DNA from: Rhizocola hellebori
GTDB taxonomy: Bacteria > Actinomycetota > Actinomycetes > Mycobacteriales > Micromonosporaceae
Length of the DNA: 64,000 nucleotides
Assembly (NCBI RefSeq): GCF_016862955.1
Contig: NZ_BONY01000030.1
Span: forward strand, 52,294 to 116,293
Direction of reading: 5' to 3'
Shown piece after piece: positions 49,711 through 58,717 of the stretch (its first letter is position 1; the number at the start of each line of letters is the position of its first letter). Made by a program: the position numbers and the translations under genes. Under the pieces are notes generated by a model that worked only from the letters and a program-made list of their open reading frames with translations, made no database searches and had not been told where the DNA came from.

Positions 49711-50295
49711 TCACAGATGCGCCACGGTCAGCCATTCCGCCGATCGCGGGCGATAGCCGTGCCGATCCATCAGGTGCCCCACCATCGCGGTCACGTGGCC
49801 CGCGCCGTAACCGATGGCCACCTTGACATTTTCGTGGCCGCGTTCACGGTGAAGCCGGGACAGCGCCTCATGCAGACGGTCGTCGCGTTCGCCGCCGAAC
49901 TCCTCATCGAGCTCCTCCATTCCCTCGGACAGCTCCTCCGCCTCGGCCGTCGGCAGGTCTTCAAGCTCGACCGCCTTGGTCCACAATGCCTTGGTGCCAC
50001 CGAACAGACGGCCCAGGACGACCACGGGCAGCAGGCAGTACATCATCAGCCGATGGCTGAGTTTGAGCCGTTGCCAGCTCGCTTCGAATTCGGCGGCGGT
50101 CACGTCCGGGTTCAGCACCGGCACCTCGAACAGCGAGTAGTCGATTTGTTGCTCCACCAGGCCGAGTTTGCGGTTGAAGCGCGCTATCCGGTAGCTCAGC
50201 GTCAACGCCCGCACCAACGCGGTGCCCTTGCCATCGGGGCCCTTGCTGACGCCCTCGGCGACGATGACGTCCGCTTCGTTCAGGCATGGCGTCAT
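49711..50295 (-). CDS. TraB-like protein, possibly N-terminally truncated
   Basis: 194 aa from ATG at 50293-50295. The C-terminus has VAIGYGAGHVTAMVGHLMDRHGYRPRSAEWLTV, the GxGH motif of TraB/PrgY-like proteins, and the start (MTPCLNEADVIVAEGVSKGP) corresponds to the DVVLxEG strand of that family. In full-length members a GTxH metal motif precedes this strand; here nothing like it is encoded upstream, and a stand-alone terminator hairpin stands 40 bp before the start. So the gene is either a short variant or a broken copy. Confidence 0.55.
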   Translation of the reverse strand: MTPCLNEADVIVAEGVSKGPDGKGTALVRALTLSYRIARFNRKLGLVEQQIDYSLFEVPVLNPDVTAAEFEASWQRLKLSHRLMMYCLLPVVVLGRLFGGTKALWTKAVELEDLPTAEAEELSEGMEELDEEFGGERDDRLHEALSRLHRERGHENVKVAIGYGAGHVTAMVGHLMDRHGYRPRSAEWLTVAHL

Positions 50296-50335
50296 GGTGG
50301 CCGGTGAGCGCAACCGGTCCCGTCTCCTAATTGGA

Positions 50336-50367
50336 CGGTGGCGGCCGGGGGACTTCGGCCGCCACCG
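50336..50367. terminator. Stand-alone hairpin upstream of the truncated TraB-like gene
   Basis: CGGTGGCGGCCG (50336-50347) and CGGCCGCCACCG (50356-50367), perfect 12-bp arms, 8-nt loop, in the 290-bp gap between the leftward TraB-like and rightward ABC genes. Neither gene can use it as a downstream terminator, so it may be left from a lost gene end. The rest of the gap shows no gene; an AT-rich stretch near 50430-50460 and 50540-50560 could hold promoters. Confidence 0.5.
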
Positions 50368-50585
50368 CGTCTGATGACAGCTGCGTGGCATGTCGGTCCC
50401 AGCCGCGCACCGGCTGAAGATTATTTACGGATGCAAAAGTCTTAGCGGCGACAGAACATCGGAGGATTCGGGTCGCGGCAAGATTCATGTCGGGATGTCG
50501 ACAACGAATTGCGACGAACAGCTAACAGTGGGTGATCCGGGGGCATACGATATAGCCAGATAACGATCTTGACGGGGGATATGGG

Positions 50586-51689
50586 ATGGCTATCAGGTAT
50601 CGCGCCGGCCTCGCCGCCGCCGCGGCTTTGACGCTCGCGGCTGGCCTGTTGACGGCCTGCGGCGACGACAACAACTCAGGTTCGGACAGTGGGTCAGGGG
50701 GCGGGACAAAGATCGCACTCCTGCTGCCGGAGTCGCAAACCACTCGCTATGAGGCCAAGGACCGGCCGCTGTTCGAGGCCAAGGTGAAGGAGCTCTGTCC
50801 CACCTGCGAGATCCTTTACAGCAACGCGCAGCAGGACCAGGCCCGCCAGCAACAGCAGGCCGAAGCCGCGCTCAACAACGGCGCCAAGGTGCTCGTGCTC
50901 GACCCGGTCGACGGCGCCGCGGCGTCGACGATCGTGCGCCTGGCCCAGAGCAAGAACGTGCCGGTGATCTCTTACGACCGGCTCATCCAGAACGCCAACG
51001 TCGACTACTACATCTCGTTCGACAACGAGAAGGTCGGCAAGCTGCAGGGCAGCACGCTGGTGGACAAGCTCAAGAGCGATGGAAAGTCGTCCGGCAAGAT
51101 CGTGATGATCAACGGCTCGCCGACGGACAACAACGCCAAGCTGTTCAACAAGGGCGCGCACAGCGCGCTGGACGGCTCCGGCTTCGAGGTCGTGCCCAAG
51201 CCCGACTTCTTCACGCCCGAGTGGAAGCCCGAGAACGCGCAGAGCTTCATGGAAGGTCAGATCTCTCAGCTGGGCAAGGACGGCTTCGTCGGCGTCTACG
51301 CGGCCAACGACGGCACGGCCGGTGGCGCCATCGCCGCCATGCGTGGCGCGGGGATCACCCCGGTGCCGCCCACGACCGGGCAGGACGCCGAGCTCGCCGC
51401 GATCCAGCGCATCATCGCCGGTGACCAGTTCATGACGGTGTACAAGGCCTTCAAGCCCGAGGCGGACAAGGCCGCCGAGCTGGCCGTGGCCCTGGCGCAG
51501 GGACAGAAGCCCACCGCGCCGACGACTGTGAACAACGGCTCGGGCGACATCCCGTCGTTCCTGCTTGAGCCACAGGCCGTCATCAAGTCCAACGTCAAGG
51601 ACACCGTGGTGGCCGATGGCCTCTACAAGCTGCAGGAGATCTGCACCACCACCTACGCCGAGGCGTGCAAAGCGGCGGGGCTGCAGTGA
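50586..51689 (+). CDS. Sugar ABC transporter substrate-binding lipoprotein (xylose/ribose type)
   Basis: 367 aa from ATG 50586. Lipoprotein signal with TACGDD (Cys25 region). Type I periplasmic-binding fold of the XylF/RbsB group: KIALLLPESQTTRYEAKDRP, NAQQDQARQQQQAEAALNNG, VPVISYDRLIQNANVDYYIS, VYAANDGTAGGAIAAMRGAG, PPTTGQDAELAAIQRII. The YDRLI and GQD motifs are xylose-type. First gene of a three-gene importer operon; its stop overlaps the ATPase start (GTGA). Confidence 0.9.
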   Translation: MAIRYRAGLAAAAALTLAAGLLTACGDDNNSGSDSGSGGGTKIALLLPESQTTRYEAKDRPLFEAKVKELCPTCEILYSNAQQDQARQQQQAEAALNNGAKVLVLDPVDGAAASTIVRLAQSKNVPVISYDRLIQNANVDYYISFDNEKVGKLQGSTLVDKLKSDGKSSGKIVMINGSPTDNNAKLFNKGAHSALDGSGFEVVPKPDFFTPEWKPENAQSFMEGQISQLGKDGFVGVYAANDGTAGGAIAAMRGAGITPVPPTTGQDAELAAIQRIIAGDQFMTVYKAFKPEADKAAELAVALAQGQKPTAPTTVNNGSGDIPSFLLEPQAVIKSNVKDTVVADGLYKLQEICTTTYAEACKAAGLQ

Positions 51690-52432
51690 CCGAAGCAATC
51701 TTGTCCATGCGGGGCATCAGCAAGCACTTCGGTGGAGTGCAGGCGCTGTCCAATGTGGACTTGGACGTCTATCCCGGCGAAGTTGTCGCTCTCGTGGGCG
51801 ACAACGGCGCCGGGAAGTCCACCCTCGTCAAAGCGATCTGCGGGGTGAACCCGCCCGATGAGGGCGAAATCCTCTTCCAGGGCACGCCGGTGCGCATCGA
51901 CACCCCGCACGCGGCGCAGTCGCTGGGCATCGCCACGGTCTTCCAGGACCTGGCGCTCTGCGACAACCTGGATGTCGTCTCCAACCTTTACCTGGGCCGG
52001 GAACGCCTGCGGCTGGGCGTGCTCGACGAGGTGGAGATGGAGCGGCGCAGCGGGCAGCTGCTCAAGGAGCTGTCCGCCACCATCCCGAGCCTGCGAACGG
52101 TGGTGGCCGCGCTCTCCGGTGGCCAGCGGCAGACCGTGGCCATCTCCCGTTCCCTGCTCGGCGAGCCGAAGGTGGTCCTGCTCGACGAGCCCACGGCGGC
52201 GCTAGGCGTCTCGCAGACCGAACAGGTGCTCAACCTCATCAGCCGGCTGCGCGAACGAGGGCTCGGCGTGATGGTGATCAGCCACAACATGGTCGATGTG
52301 CGGGCGGTGGCCGACAAGGTCGTGATTTTGCGCCTGGGCAAGGTGAACGGCCGGTTCAACATGCACGAGGTGACCAATGAGCAGATCATCGCCTCGATCA
52401 CGGGCGCCTCGATGAACGGTGGTGTGGCATGA
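51686..52432 (+). CDS. Sugar ABC transporter ATP-binding protein
   Basis: 248 aa from GTG 51686. One nucleotide-binding domain: Walker A GDNGAGKST, signature LSGGQRQ, Walker B VVLLDEPTAALG. Half the length of two-domain XylG/RbsA, so the active form is a homodimer, as in many actinobacterial CUT2 systems. Coupled on both sides (GTGA with the binding protein, ATGA with the permease). Confidence 0.9.
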   Translation: MTEAILSMRGISKHFGGVQALSNVDLDVYPGEVVALVGDNGAGKSTLVKAICGVNPPDEGEILFQGTPVRIDTPHAAQSLGIATVFQDLALCDNLDVVSNLYLGRERLRLGVLDEVEMERRSGQLLKELSATIPSLRTVVAALSGGQRQTVAISRSLLGEPKVVLLDEPTAALGVSQTEQVLNLISRLRERGLGVMVISHNMVDVRAVADKVVILRLGKVNGRFNMHEVTNEQIIASITGASMNGGVA

Positions 52433-53583
52433 AGGGCGTGCGCCTGGGCGACCTGATGGCTTCGGCACCGGTCGTCATTGGACTGATCATCATCGTCATC
52501 GTCTTCCAGAGCCTCAACTCGACCTTCCTCAACCCCTTCAACCTCGTCAATCTCCTGCTGCAGATCGCCGCCCTGGGCGTCCTGGCCACCGGCGTCACGC
52601 TGGTGCTGATGCTGGGCGAGATCGACCTGTCCATCGGCTCGGTCAGCGGCGTGGCCGCGGCCATCCTGCTGGTGACCAACGTGCGCGACGAGCGCGCGGC
52701 GTGGATCGCGGTGGCCTTCGCCGTCTTGGCCGGCGCCCTCATCGGCCTCATCCAGGGCAGCATCTTCACCAAGGTCGGGGTGCCCTCCTTCATCGTGACC
52801 CTGGCCGGATTGCTTACCTGGCAAGGCGTGCAGCTGCGGATCCTGGGCAAGCAGGGCACCATCAACCTGCCGCCCAACGGGCCGCTGGTCGAGCTGGCCC
52901 AATTCCGCTTCCTGCCGCACAACGGCGCGATCGCGCTGGCGGCGCTGATTCCGTTGCTGCTGCTCGGCTTGCAGCTGTGGAACCGGCAGCGGCGAGTCAA
53001 AGCGGGCCTGGAGGTCGGCCCGATCTGGTGGCCGGTCGTGGTGGCCGCCGTGTTGCTCGTGCTGCTCGAGCTCATCGTCATGAAGCTCTACCAGGACCGC
53101 GGAATCCCGTGGACCTTCGTGTTCATGGTGGCGATCGTCGCGATCGTGGACTGGATGCTGCGCCACACCCGCTACGGCCGCCAGATTTTCGCCGTCGGCG
53201 GCAACATCGAAGCGGCGCGCCGCGCGGGCATCAACGTCAACTGGATCCGCATCTCGGTCTTCACGCTGTGCAGCACACTGGCCGCGGTCGGCGGCATCAT
53301 CGCCGCGATGCGGCTGGGCTTCGCCAACCAGCAGTCCGGCGGCGGCGAGACGCTCATCAACGCGATCGCGGCCGCGGTCATCGGCGGCACGAGCCTGTTC
53401 GGTGGGCGCACCCGCCGCTTCGCTCCTCTGCTTGGCGCGCTTGTCATCGGTACCATCGCCAATGGTTTGGAATTGCTCAGTCTTTCCTCGGACGTGCGCC
53501 TCATCGTCACCGGCGTGGTCCTGCTGGCGGCCGTGGTCATCGACGCTCTGGTGCAGCGCAACCGCACCATCCATGGCCGCTAA
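52429..53583 (+). CDS. Sugar ABC transporter permease (XylH/RbsC type)
   Basis: 384 aa from ATG 52429. Nine to ten membrane helices. CUT2 permease motifs: VTLVLMLGEIDLSIGSVSGVA, FIVTLAGLLTWQG and FAVGGNIEAARRAGINV, AAVIGGTSLFGGR near the end. Completes the importer with the binding protein and ATPase. The stop overlaps the convergent GNAT gene by 4 bp. Confidence 0.92.
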   Translation: MKGVRLGDLMASAPVVIGLIIIVIVFQSLNSTFLNPFNLVNLLLQIAALGVLATGVTLVLMLGEIDLSIGSVSGVAAAILLVTNVRDERAAWIAVAFAVLAGALIGLIQGSIFTKVGVPSFIVTLAGLLTWQGVQLRILGKQGTINLPPNGPLVELAQFRFLPHNGAIALAALIPLLLLGLQLWNRQRRVKAGLEVGPIWWPVVVAAVLLVLLELIVMKLYQDRGIPWTFVFMVAIVAIVDWMLRHTRYGRQIFAVGGNIEAARRAGINVNWIRISVFTLCSTLAAVGGIIAAMRLGFANQQSGGGETLINAIAAAVIGGTSLFGGRTRRFAPLLGALVIGTIANGLELLSLSSDVRLIVTGVVLLAAVVIDALVQRNRTIHGR

Positions 53584-54122
53584 GGCGTGGTGGGTACCCA
53601 GAACCGCAGCTTCTCTTTGCGCTGATCCTCAAGAACACCGCCGTTGCGTTCGATGACGCGGCGGGAGGCGATGTTGTCGACGTCGCAGGTGATCAAGGCG
53701 GGATCGATGCCCAGACCGAAGCTGACGGGCAGCGCCGCGCGCAGCATCTGGGTGGCGTAGCCCTTGCGGCGCGCGCTCGGCCGGATGTCGTATCCGATGT
53801 GGCCGCCGGCCTCGAGCAGGATGGGGGTCAGCGAATGGCGGATGGCGATGCGGCCGAGGAACTCATCGCCGTCGACCAGCCACATGTTGGTCACCGGCGC
53901 GAAGCCCTCCCGGGGAGGCGTCTTCTCGAAGGCCATCGCCCGCTGGCGCGCTACATACCGGGCGAACGCCACCGGGTCCGGCCAGAGCCGGCCGAACCGG
54001 TGGATCTCTTCGCCGAGCATGGTGCGATCGTCGGCCTGCCCACGTCCCTCCGCCTTGAACTCGGCGACGGCGACAAGGAAGGATCTGTGCACCCGCGGAT
54101 CGGGGTTGATCAGTTCAGGCAT
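53580..54122 (-). CDS. GNAT family N-acetyltransferase
   Basis: 180 aa from ATG at 54120-54122. Longer N-terminal part with VHRSFLVAVAEFKAEGRG and WPDPVAFARYVARQR, then IGYDIRPSARRKGYATQMLR (acetyl-CoA motif A, R-K-G-Y-A-T) and VDNIASRRVIERNGGVLEDQ. This layout fits the aminoglycoside/antibiotic-type predicted acetyltransferases of COG3981, substrate unknown. Divergent from the next GNAT gene. Confidence 0.85.
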   Translation of the reverse strand: MPELINPDPRVHRSFLVAVAEFKAEGRGQADDRTMLGEEIHRFGRLWPDPVAFARYVARQRAMAFEKTPPREGFAPVTNMWLVDGDEFLGRIAIRHSLTPILLEAGGHIGYDIRPSARRKGYATQMLRAALPVSFGLGIDPALITCDVDNIASRRVIERNGGVLEDQRKEKLRFWVPTTP

Positions 54123-54156
54123 GCCCTCATTTCTACCCGTGCGGCAGACTGTAGTG

Positions 54157-54924
54157 ATGGCCCCTCTCCACGACCCGGCCGCGATTCGGATAGCCGCCGC
54201 GGTCGATGCCGCCCATCTGAACGAGGTGGGAGCGCTGCTCAACCGGATCTGGGGTACTCCGCCCGGCTTGTGGGTTATGCCACCGGATGTCCTGGTTGCT
54301 GCTGTGCACGCGGGTGGCGCCGTGCACGTCGCCTATGACGGCGACCGGCTGGTCGGGGCCTGCGCGGCGGTGTTCTGCGCGCCCGCCGAGCGGGCTGTCT
54401 ACTCGCTGGTAGCCGGAGCCAGCACCACCGGCCGCGGTGTCGGCTATGTGCTCAAGCAGGCACAGCGGGCGTGGGCTCTGGAAAACGGGGCGACCACGAT
54501 GCGGTGGACCTTCGATCCCCTCGTCGGGCGCAACGCGCGGTTCAACCTGATGAAGCTGGGCGCGATCGGCGCCGAATACGCGATCGACTTCTATGGGGTG
54601 CTCGAGGACGAGGTACAGGGAAGCGACGAGACCGATCGGCTGACCGTCCAATGGCGACTGGACGCGCCCGCCCGGCCCGACGAGGTGTCGCCGCCCGAGC
54701 ACCCCTCCGGGCTGGCGCCCGACGGCGGGCCGTTGACCGCCAAGGACAACGGCATGATCTGGTGCCGGGTGCCGCCTGACATCGTGGCGCTGCGCCGCGA
54801 CGATCCGGCGCAGGCCAGCGAGTGGCGTCTGGCCGTGCGTGAGGTGATGGACCCCGCCTTCGCCAAGGGCTACCTGGCCACGGGCATGAGCCGCGACGGC
54901 TGGTACCGGCTGGAGCAGCCTTAA
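54157..54924 (+). CDS. Predicted GNAT superfamily acetyltransferase
   Basis: 255 aa from ATG 54157 (GTG 54154 is adjacent). GNAT core 5-150 with GVGYVLKQAQRAWALENGAT as motif A and RFNLMKLGAIGAEYAIDFYG downstream, like COG3375 proteins of actinobacteria, which are found in many genomes with unknown substrate. The long C-terminal third (APARPDEVSPPEHPSGLAPD) is Pro-rich. Stops 23 bp before the endonuclease-like gene. Confidence 0.75.
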   Translation: MAPLHDPAAIRIAAAVDAAHLNEVGALLNRIWGTPPGLWVMPPDVLVAAVHAGGAVHVAYDGDRLVGACAAVFCAPAERAVYSLVAGASTTGRGVGYVLKQAQRAWALENGATTMRWTFDPLVGRNARFNLMKLGAIGAEYAIDFYGVLEDEVQGSDETDRLTVQWRLDAPARPDEVSPPEHPSGLAPDGGPLTAKDNGMIWCRVPPDIVALRRDDPAQASEWRLAVREVMDPAFAKGYLATGMSRDGWYRLEQP

Positions 54925-54947
54925 CCCAGGTGTGGCAAGGTGATCAC

Positions 54948-55769
54948 GTGCGGGTGATGACGTGGAATCTGTGGTGGGGCTTCAACGATTGGAAGAAACG
55001 TCGCCAGGCGATCCTCGAAGTGGTTCGTGAGCAACAGCCCGACATCTGCGGGTTGCAAGAGGTGTGGGCCGACGACAACGAGAACATGGCCGAATGGCTG
55101 GCCGACCACCTCGGCTTGCACTGGGTCTTCGGCGCGCCCAGCGACCAGGAACGCTGGCGCAGCCGCATCGGGGATCCGGCCGCCCGGTTCGGGGTGGCCA
55201 TGCTCAGCCGCTGGCCCATCCGCGATGAGCAGGTCCTCGATCTGCCGCAGGACCCGTCCCGGCCCTTGCTGAGCGCGATGATCGACGCGCCGCATGCCAC
55301 GATTCCCTTTGTCACCACGCATTTGAGCGCGCTGCCGCTGGGCGGGTCGGCGCGGCGGGTGACCCAGGTCGAGGCGATCGCCCGGCACGTGGCCGCGCTG
55401 CCCGTGACCGATCATCCGCCTATCGTCACCGGCGATTTCAACGCCGAACCCGACTCCGACGAGCTGCGCCGATTCGGCGGCAACCTCACCGCACCGGTGG
55501 TGGAAGGGCAGATCTTCCTCGACGCGTGGCGGGTGGCCTCCCCCACCGATCCGGGTGTCACCTGGGACAGGGCCAACCCCTATGTGGGGCAATGGATTGA
55601 GCCCAGCGCCCGAATCGACTACATCCACATTGCCGGGCGCAGCGCACCTCTGGGACACGTCCGCTCGGCCCATCGCGCCGGAATGAGCCCGGTCGATGGA
55701 GTCTGGCCCAGCGACCATTACGCCGTCGTCGCCGACATCTCCGAAGGAGCACAGGTAAGGGAATCGTAA
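54948..55769 (+). CDS. Endonuclease/exonuclease/phosphatase-family protein
   Basis: 273 aa from GTG 54948, chosen because AAGGTG stands 6 nt upstream; GTG 54930 is possible. EEP fold motifs: VRVMTWNLWWGFNDW, QQPDICGLQEVW (catalytic Glu), PPIVTGDFNAEPDSDE, ARIDYIHI and VWPSDHYAVVADI (catalytic His). No signal peptide. Substrate could be a phosphodiester, sphingomyelin-like lipid or nucleic acid. Confidence 0.88.
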   Translation: MRVMTWNLWWGFNDWKKRRQAILEVVREQQPDICGLQEVWADDNENMAEWLADHLGLHWVFGAPSDQERWRSRIGDPAARFGVAMLSRWPIRDEQVLDLPQDPSRPLLSAMIDAPHATIPFVTTHLSALPLGGSARRVTQVEAIARHVAALPVTDHPPIVTGDFNAEPDSDELRRFGGNLTAPVVEGQIFLDAWRVASPTDPGVTWDRANPYVGQWIEPSARIDYIHIAGRSAPLGHVRSAHRAGMSPVDGVWPSDHYAVVADISEGAQVRES

Positions 55770-55773
55770 AACC

Positions 55774-55797
55774 CTGTCGGTTTTCCTCCGGACAGGT
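55774..55797. promoter_or_regulatory. Inverted repeat upstream of BTAD regulator gene
   Basis: CCTGTC (55774-55779) and GACAGG (55792-55797) just ahead of the GTG at 55805, with a T-rich loop. Could be a terminator for the preceding gene or a leader element of the regulator. Confidence 0.3.
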
Positions 55798-55804
55798 TGC
55801 CGAC

Positions 55805-58717
55805 GTGCGAAAGGGCCGGTTATCTGTTCCCATGGTGGTCTTTGTGCTTGCGGCTGCGGGCTACGGCAAGACCACTGCGCTACGCCGTCGCCACCTCGAT
55901 CCGGAGACCGTGTGGCTCAGCGGGCTTCCCACGTTGCCGCTGCCGCAGGCGAGCGCCATCGTCATAGACGATCTGCCGCCGCTGAGCGCCGCGCAGGCCA
56001 CCTCGTTGCTGCAGGCGGCCGTGCTGCAGCCGGTCACGATGGCCTCGCGGCATCCGCTGCCCGTCTCCACCGCCCGGCTACGCGGCCAGGGAATGTTCAG
56101 CCAGCTCGGCCCGGCCGACCTGGCGCTCGACGCGACGGCCGGGCCTGACCTGCTGGTCAGCGACTACGGCCTGCGCGACCCCGACCTGTGCGACCGGGTG
56201 ATTGAGGCGACGGCCGGCTGGCCGGCCCTGGTCCGGCTGGCCGGCGAGGCGCTGGCCGACGGCGATCCGCTCCTGCCCGAACAGGGCAGTCCACTTTGGA
56301 CCTACCTGACCGACGAGGTGCTCGGGCCGCTGGGGCCGGAGACGCTACAGCTGCTCGGCGAGATGGCCGGCCTGGCGCCGATCAGCATCAAGCTGGCCGA
56401 CGCCCTGGGTCATCAGCGGGCCGCCGAAATCGTCCCGCTCCTCAGCGCCACCGGCCTGCTGGTGGACGATCGCCTCGTCCCGGTCATCGCGCATCTGTTG
56501 CGGCGCAACGAGCGCAGCGGCGCGGCCGCGCTGCTGGCCGGGCACTGGTACGAGGAGCACGGCCCACCGGTCTCCGCGGTAAAAGCCTTCGCCCTCGCCG
56601 GCCGGCCCGACCAATGTGGACGCCTGCTCGACTCGCACGGCGAGGCCCTGCTCGCGGCCGGGCACGCCGGTGTCATCGCCGAGGTGACCACCGCGATCCA
56701 GCCCGCCGACCGCAGCCGCCGCCAGCAGCTGCTGCTCGGCGACGCGCTGCGCACCTCCGGCTCGGTGATCAAGGCGGCCCACGCCTACGCGACGGTCGCC
56801 GACCTGGAGCCGGTATGGGACTGCGGAGTCGCCTGGCGGATGGGCCTGATCCACTATCTGCGGGGCGATTCGCACGCCGCGCTCAAAGCGTTCACCCGCG
56901 CCGAGGAAACCGAACAGAACACGACCGACCTTGCCCTGCTGCAGTCCTGGCAGGCCTGCGCCCACCTGCAGCTCGGCGAGACAGCGACCGCGCTGGAGAC
57001 CGCCCGGCGGGCCTGTCGCACAGCCTCCTCGTCCGGTGACGACATCGCCCTGGCCACCGCCTACGTGAGCCTTGCCCTGTGCCACAGCATTTCCGGCGAG
57101 AGCACCGACAGCGACGAGCTCTACGAACAGGCGCTGAGCATCGCCGAAGCGCACGGGCACGTGGTGTTGCGCGCGCGCATCCTCACCAGCCGGACCTACC
57201 AGCTGCTCAACGAGGCGCGCTATGCCGAGGCGCTGGAGGCGGCCCGGCAGACCACCCGTTGCGCGATCACCGCCGGGCACAGCAACCTCCAATCGATCGC
57301 CCTGTGCAACGAGGGCGACGCGCTGCTGATGCTCGGCCGCTACGACGAGGCCACCCGCCAATACGAACGCGCCCAAGCACTCTGCCGCCGGATGGGCTCC
57401 CGCCGCTCCGCCGCCGCCCACCTCGGGCTCGGCGAGATCTATCGCCGGCGCGGCTGGTCCGAGCAGGCCCGCAGCGCGTATGAGGCCGCCGCCACCCTCG
57501 CCGAGGAGGGCGGGCTCAACCAGGTGCGGGTCTGCGCCCTGGCCGGGCTTTCCCGGGTGCTGGTCGCCGACCACCCGCAAGCGGCCACCCAAACCGCCGA
57601 GCAGGCGACGCGACTCGCCTCGGACAGGGTGGTGGTCACCGCCCTGCTCGCCCAGGCCTGGGTCGCCCTGCACCTCGGCGATAACGCCACGGCAGGCGCG
57701 CTGGCCAGCGACGCGGCCAAGGTGGCCCGCGCCGAACGCGACCCGGCCAGCCTCGCCGAATCACTGGAGATCCGTGCGGCGGCCGAGACCGACCCGACGC
57801 GTTCCCGTGCCGCGCTGCGCGAAGCGCAGGCCATCTGGTCAAGCGCGGGCGCGGTCGTCGATGCCGCCCGGGTCCTGAACAAGCTCGGTCACCTGCCCGG
57901 TGCCGAGACCGACGACCGGCTCGGCGCGCTGCTGGCCGCCGAAACCCTCGCCGCTGCGGGCGTGCCGGTGACCGGCGACGGCCTGCGCCAGGCCGAGAAC
58001 GCCGTCCTGATCAGGGCTTTCGGGCGCTTCGAGGTCTGCCTGCACGGCCAGGTGGTGCCGGCTACCCAATGGCAGTCACGCAAGGCACGCGACCTGCTGC
58101 GCATTTTGGTGGCCCGGCGGGGAAGACCGGTACCCCGCGGCGAGCTGTGTGAAATGCTTTGGCCCGACGACGATCAGGCCAAGACCGGGCACCGCCTCTC
58201 CGTGTTGCTCTCCATCGTCAAAGGGGTACTGGATCCCGACCGCGCCCTGCCCGCAGACCACTATCTGGTGGCCGATCAGGCGAGCATCGGCCTTGACGCG
58301 ACCAGGCTGCGCATCGACGTTGAAGAATTCCTCATCGACGTCGGCCACGGCCGCCGGTTGCGCGAACGCGGGGCGACCGCGGAGGTCTACCGGCTGCTGA
58401 GCGCGACCGTGCAAAGCTATCGCGCGGACGTGTTCGAGGACGAACCCTATTCGGAATGGTCCACCGCCCTGCGCGAGGAGGCGCGCGCGGCCCACGTGAG
58501 CGCCCTGCGCATGCTGGCCCAGGCCTCCCGCAAGCTGGGCCGGGTCAGCGCCGCGATCAGCCACCTGATGCGCTTGCTCAGCATCGACCCCTACGATGAG
58601 GCCGGCCACCGGGCCCTGATCGATACGCTGGTGACCGGCGGCCAGCACGGGGAGGCGCAGCGGGCCCAGGCGCGCTATCGCGAGGCGATGCGCGCCATCG
58701 GCGTCAAACCCGCCTAG
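55805..58717 (+). CDS. MalT/STAND-like NTPase-TPR-BTAD transcriptional regulator
   Basis: 970 aa from GTG 55805. N-terminal P-loop VFVLAAAGYGKTTALRRRHL (Lys22) and Walker B AIVIDDLPPLSAAQ, an NTPase like that of LuxR/MalT-type STAND regulators. About 300-700 holds TPR repeats (LALLQSWQACAHLQLGETAT, ALETARRACRTASSSGDDIA, YDEATRQYERAQALCRRMGS). At 740-970 is a winged helix plus BTAD, here C-terminal, opposite to SARPs where it is N-terminal (FGRFEVCLHGQVVPATQWQS, RKARDLLRILVARRGRPVPR, AAISHLMRLLSIDPYDEAGH). Probably activates a distant metabolic cluster in response to ATP and a ligand. It shares its stop bases with the convergent gene. Confidence 0.88.
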   Translation: MRKGRLSVPMVVFVLAAAGYGKTTALRRRHLDPETVWLSGLPTLPLPQASAIVIDDLPPLSAAQATSLLQAAVLQPVTMASRHPLPVSTARLRGQGMFSQLGPADLALDATAGPDLLVSDYGLRDPDLCDRVIEATAGWPALVRLAGEALADGDPLLPEQGSPLWTYLTDEVLGPLGPETLQLLGEMAGLAPISIKLADALGHQRAAEIVPLLSATGLLVDDRLVPVIAHLLRRNERSGAAALLAGHWYEEHGPPVSAVKAFALAGRPDQCGRLLDSHGEALLAAGHAGVIAEVTTAIQPADRSRRQQLLLGDALRTSGSVIKAAHAYATVADLEPVWDCGVAWRMGLIHYLRGDSHAALKAFTRAEETEQNTTDLALLQSWQACAHLQLGETATALETARRACRTASSSGDDIALATAYVSLALCHSISGESTDSDELYEQALSIAEAHGHVVLRARILTSRTYQLLNEARYAEALEAARQTTRCAITAGHSNLQSIALCNEGDALLMLGRYDEATRQYERAQALCRRMGSRRSAAAHLGLGEIYRRRGWSEQARSAYEAAATLAEEGGLNQVRVCALAGLSRVLVADHPQAATQTAEQATRLASDRVVVTALLAQAWVALHLGDNATAGALASDAAKVARAERDPASLAESLEIRAAAETDPTRSRAALREAQAIWSSAGAVVDAARVLNKLGHLPGAETDDRLGALLAAETLAAAGVPVTGDGLRQAENAVLIRAFGRFEVCLHGQVVPATQWQSRKARDLLRILVARRGRPVPRGELCEMLWPDDDQAKTGHRLSVLLSIVKGVLDPDRALPADHYLVADQASIGLDATRLRIDVEEFLIDVGHGRRLRERGATAEVYRLLSATVQSYRADVFEDEPYSEWSTALREEARAAHVSALRMLAQASRKLGRVSAAISHLMRLLSIDPYDEAGHRALIDTLVTGGQHGEAQRAQARYREAMRAIGVKPA

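Noticed and set aside
52419..54338. 639-codon plus-strand frame over permease and GNAT genes
   Set aside because: Shadow frame with Arg/Pro/His-rich nonsense-like sequence; genes in other frames have full motifs.
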